42,132 nucleotides of DNA, taken from NCBI RefSeq assembly GCF_005796105.1, contig NZ_VAUO01000018.1, forward strand, positions 1 to 42,132, written 5' to 3'. Source of the stretch: Pseudomonas mosselii. GTDB lineage: Bacteria > Pseudomonadota > Gammaproteobacteria > Pseudomonadales > Pseudomonadaceae. Below are positions 40,606 through 42,132 of the stretch, in pieces; positions within the stretch are counted from its first letter, which is position 1, and every line of letters begins with the position of its first letter. The translations under genes and the position numbers were made by a program. The notes beneath the pieces are model-generated. The model had not been told where the DNA came from. It worked only from the letters and a program-made list of their open reading frames with translations, and ran no database searches.

Positions 40606-40896
40606 ATGCGTACACTCAATCGCCTGTTACTGCTCGGTCTGCTGGCCACCATGCCAGTCGTCACCCTGGCGGCGGAAGACGCGCCATCGGCAGATCCCGA
40701 TGTCACCATTCGCACGGAAGGCGATAGAACCATCCAGGAGTACCGTCAAAACGGCTTCCTGTATGCGATCAAGGTCACGCCCAAGGGCGGCAAGCCTTAT
40801 TTCCTGGTACGCGCCGATGGCACCGATGCCAATTTCATTCGTTCCGACCAGCCGGACATGCTGATTCCGGCCTGGAAAATTTTCGAGTGGAAGTAA
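40606..40896 (+). CDS. DUF2782 secreted small protein
   Basis: A 96-residue protein with signal peptide to about residue 22 (TLAA). The mature part, DPDVTIRTEGDRTIQEYRQNG then LYAIKVTPKGGKPYFLV, and the final PAWKIFEWK define DUF2782. Members commonly sit between polA and thrB in pseudomonads. Function unknown; probably periplasmic. It is divergent from polA, with 75 bases between starts, and cotranscription with thrB is likely unless the intervening hairpin terminates. Confidence 0.9.
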   Translation: MRTLNRLLLLGLLATMPVVTLAAEDAPSADPDVTIRTEGDRTIQEYRQNGFLYAIKVTPKGGKPYFLVRADGTDANFIRSDQPDMLIPAWKIFEWK

Positions 40897-40921
40897 CCGC
40901 GGGTACCGTTCATATCAACCC

Positions 40922-40956
40922 GGCACTTCCCGGCGGAAGTGCCCGTATGGGCAATT
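40922..40956 (+). terminator. Hairpins between DUF2782 and thrB
   Basis: A 9-bp stem GGCACTTCC-CGGC-GGAAGTGCC is followed directly by GCCC-GTAT-GGGC and AATTTTT. The second, short stem with its T-run could terminate or attenuate just before thrB; the first overlaps it by three bases. Confidence 0.45.
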
Positions 40957-40963
40957 TTTCGAC

Positions 40964-41914
40964 ATGTCAGTCTTCACCCCCGTGACCCGGCCTGAGCTGG
41001 AAACCTTTCTGGCGCAATACGAGCTGGGCCGTCTGCTCGACTTCCAGGGCATCGCCGCCGGCACAGAGAACAGCAACTTCTTCGTCAGCCTGGAACAGGG
41101 GGAGTTCGTCCTGACGCTGGTCGAACGTGGGCCGGTCGAGGACATGCCGTTCTTCATCGAACTGCTCGACGTCCTGCATGAGGCCGACATGCCGGTGCCC
41201 TACGCCGTGCGTGCGCGCGACGGCAAAGGCCTGCGCGAGCTGTGCGGCAAGCCTGCCCTGTTGCAGCCACGGCTGTCGGGCAAGCACGTCAAGCAGCCGA
41301 ACAACCAGCATTGCGCCCAGGTCGGTGAATTGCTGGCGCACATCCACCTGGCCACCCGCGAGCGCCCCCTCGAACGCCGCACCGACCGTGGCCTGGACTG
41401 GATGCTGCAATCGGGCGCCGAATTGCTGCCGGGCCTGAACGCCGAACAGGCCGCGCTGCTGACCCCGGCCCTGGCCGAAATCACCGCGCACAAGGCGCAG
41501 ATCATGGCCCTGCCCAAGGCTAACCTGCACGCTGACCTGTTCCGCGACAACGTGATGTTCGAAGGCACCCACCTGAGCGGGCTGATCGACTTCTACAACG
41601 CCTGCTCCGGGCCAATGCTGTACGACATCGCAATCACTGTGAACGACTGGTGCCTGGACGCACACAGCGGTATCGACCTGGCCCGCGCCCAAGCGCTGTT
41701 GGGCGCCTATGCGGCGCTACGGCCGTTCACGGCGGCCGAGGCCGAACTGTGGCCGGTGATGCTGCGGGTAGCGTGCGTGCGCTTCTGGCTGTCGCGGCTG
41801 ATCGCCGCCAGGGAGTTCGCTGGCATGGACGTGACCATCCATGACCCACGGGATTTCGAAGTGCGCTTGGCGCAACGCCAGCAGGTGGCGTTGCACCTGC
41901 CGTTCGCCTTGTAA
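40964..41914 (+). CDS. thrB: Homoserine kinase (aminoglycoside-phosphotransferase-like ThrB)
   Basis: A 316-residue kinase of the type found in Pseudomonas, unrelated to the GHMP ThrB of E. coli. It phosphorylates homoserine in threonine synthesis. Evidence: the nucleotide-binding N lobe (GIAAGTENSNFFVSLEQGEFVLTLVE), Brenner's motif H189-A-D191-LFRD-N196, and the metal-binding GLIDFYNACSGP. The rest of the threonine pathway is not adjacent. It begins inside or just after the short hairpin region, with no strong ribosome site visible. Confidence 0.93.
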   Translation: MSVFTPVTRPELETFLAQYELGRLLDFQGIAAGTENSNFFVSLEQGEFVLTLVERGPVEDMPFFIELLDVLHEADMPVPYAVRARDGKGLRELCGKPALLQPRLSGKHVKQPNNQHCAQVGELLAHIHLATRERPLERRTDRGLDWMLQSGAELLPGLNAEQAALLTPALAEITAHKAQIMALPKANLHADLFRDNVMFEGTHLSGLIDFYNACSGPMLYDIAITVNDWCLDAHSGIDLARAQALLGAYAALRPFTAAEAELWPVMLRVACVRFWLSRLIAAREFAGMDVTIHDPRDFEVRLAQRQQVALHLPFAL

Positions 41915-42017
41915 TCGCACTGACCAACACCAACACCGCCGCTCCCTGTAGGAGATTACCCAGCCCTTTGGGCTGCGCTGTCGCGCAGAGAACTGATTTC
42001 GCAAGCGCGCCGCGTAC

Positions 42018-42121
42018 CCTGTGGGAGCGGCGGTTCGGCGCCCCGACTTGCCCGCGAAGCAGGCGACTCGGTGTATGGCACCGGCTTCGCCGGTGTTCGC
42101 GGGCAAGCCCGCTCCCACAGG
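42018..42121. repeat. Nested REPIN at the window end
   Basis: Outer arms CCTGTGGGAGCGG (42018-42030) and CCGCTCCCACAGG (42109-42121) pair over 13 bp; inner arms CTTGCCCGCGAA (42047-42058) and TTCGCGGGCAAG (42096-42107) over 12 bp; CACCGGC-TTC-GCCGGTG (42079-42095) sits in the centre. A 16-base insert on the left side breaks the symmetry. The rest of the gap after thrB shows no gene. Confidence 0.8.
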
Positions 42122-42132
42122 TCCCTGCTAAA

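Noticed and set aside
1..42132. Search for horizontally acquired islands, prophage or defence systems
   Set aside because: No integrase, transposase, phage, restriction or toxin-antitoxin gene is visible, and composition is even apart from short AT-rich promoters.

Overview
The window reads as ordinary chromosomal backbone of a fluorescent Pseudomonas, most probably the P. putida group. The basis is gene order (thrB, DUF2782, polA, engB, two cytochromes c, dsbA, EEP phosphatase, GGDEF, ampDh2, EAL, kinB/algB, Ivy-like, gltP, DUF2388 genes, pntB/AB/AA, gcdR/gcdH/gcdG), high GC, and REP/REPIN repeats of the type TGTGGGAGCGGGTTTACCCG found between genes. There is no tRNA, rRNA, insertion sequence, prophage, CRISPR array or integrase, and codon use looks even throughout.

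Layout, left to right. (1) 1-3544: glutarate catabolism: CoA-transferase GcdG and glutaryl-CoA dehydrogenase GcdH on the minus strand, with divergent LysR regulator GcdR. (2) 3545-8530: a structured leader, the three-subunit proton-translocating transhydrogenase pntAA-pntAB-pntB, then a succinyl-CoA:acetate-type CoA-transferase. (3) 8531-12400: a REP pair, a promoter region crowded with ACTGT half-sites before a DUF1127 gene, then three tandem secreted DUF2388 paralogs translationally coupled to a large secreted DUF4105 protein that also carries a HELTH zincin motif. (4) 12401-22634: GFA protein, citrate transporter with an upstream Crc/Hfq-type motif, TerC, Na/Pi-cotransporter-PhoU protein, membrane-anchored M16 peptidase, DUF5924/DUF2914 membrane protein, fused SpmA/SpmB-like protein, GltP. 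(5) 22635-25314: gltP control region with an AauR-like palindrome, a structured intergenic segment, then a three-gene envelope operon (small membrane protein, DUF1328, Ivy-like) behind a candidate sigma-54 promoter with an IHF site and upstream repeats, and a BON-domain protein. (6) 25522-34856: AlgB/KinB two-component system, CSS-EAL phosphodiesterase, AmpDh2-like amidase lipoprotein, a small secreted unknown, a diguanylate cyclase, an EEP-family phosphatase. (7) 34868-42132: DsbA, cytochrome c4, a small cytochrome c, EngB, an ErsA/Spot 42-position sRNA, DNA polymerase I, DUF2782, homoserine kinase, and a terminal REPIN.

Functional themes: central carbon and redox balance on the left (glutarate to acetyl-CoA, NADPH supply, acetate/succinate CoA exchange); solute uptake in the middle (citrate, acidic amino acids, phosphate); envelope stress and c-di-GMP on the right (AlgB/KinB, ErsA-like RNA, DsbA, CSS-EAL phosphodiesterase, lysozyme-inhibitor-like protein, peptidoglycan amidase). 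The least understood parts are the DUF2388 x3-DUF4105 operon, the ACTGT-rich region before the DUF1127 gene, the structured pnt leader, the candidate sigma-54 promoter of the envelope operon, and the hairpin-rich segment at about 23.1-23.35 kb. All functional statements rest on reading motifs and recalled family knowledge; no database search was run.
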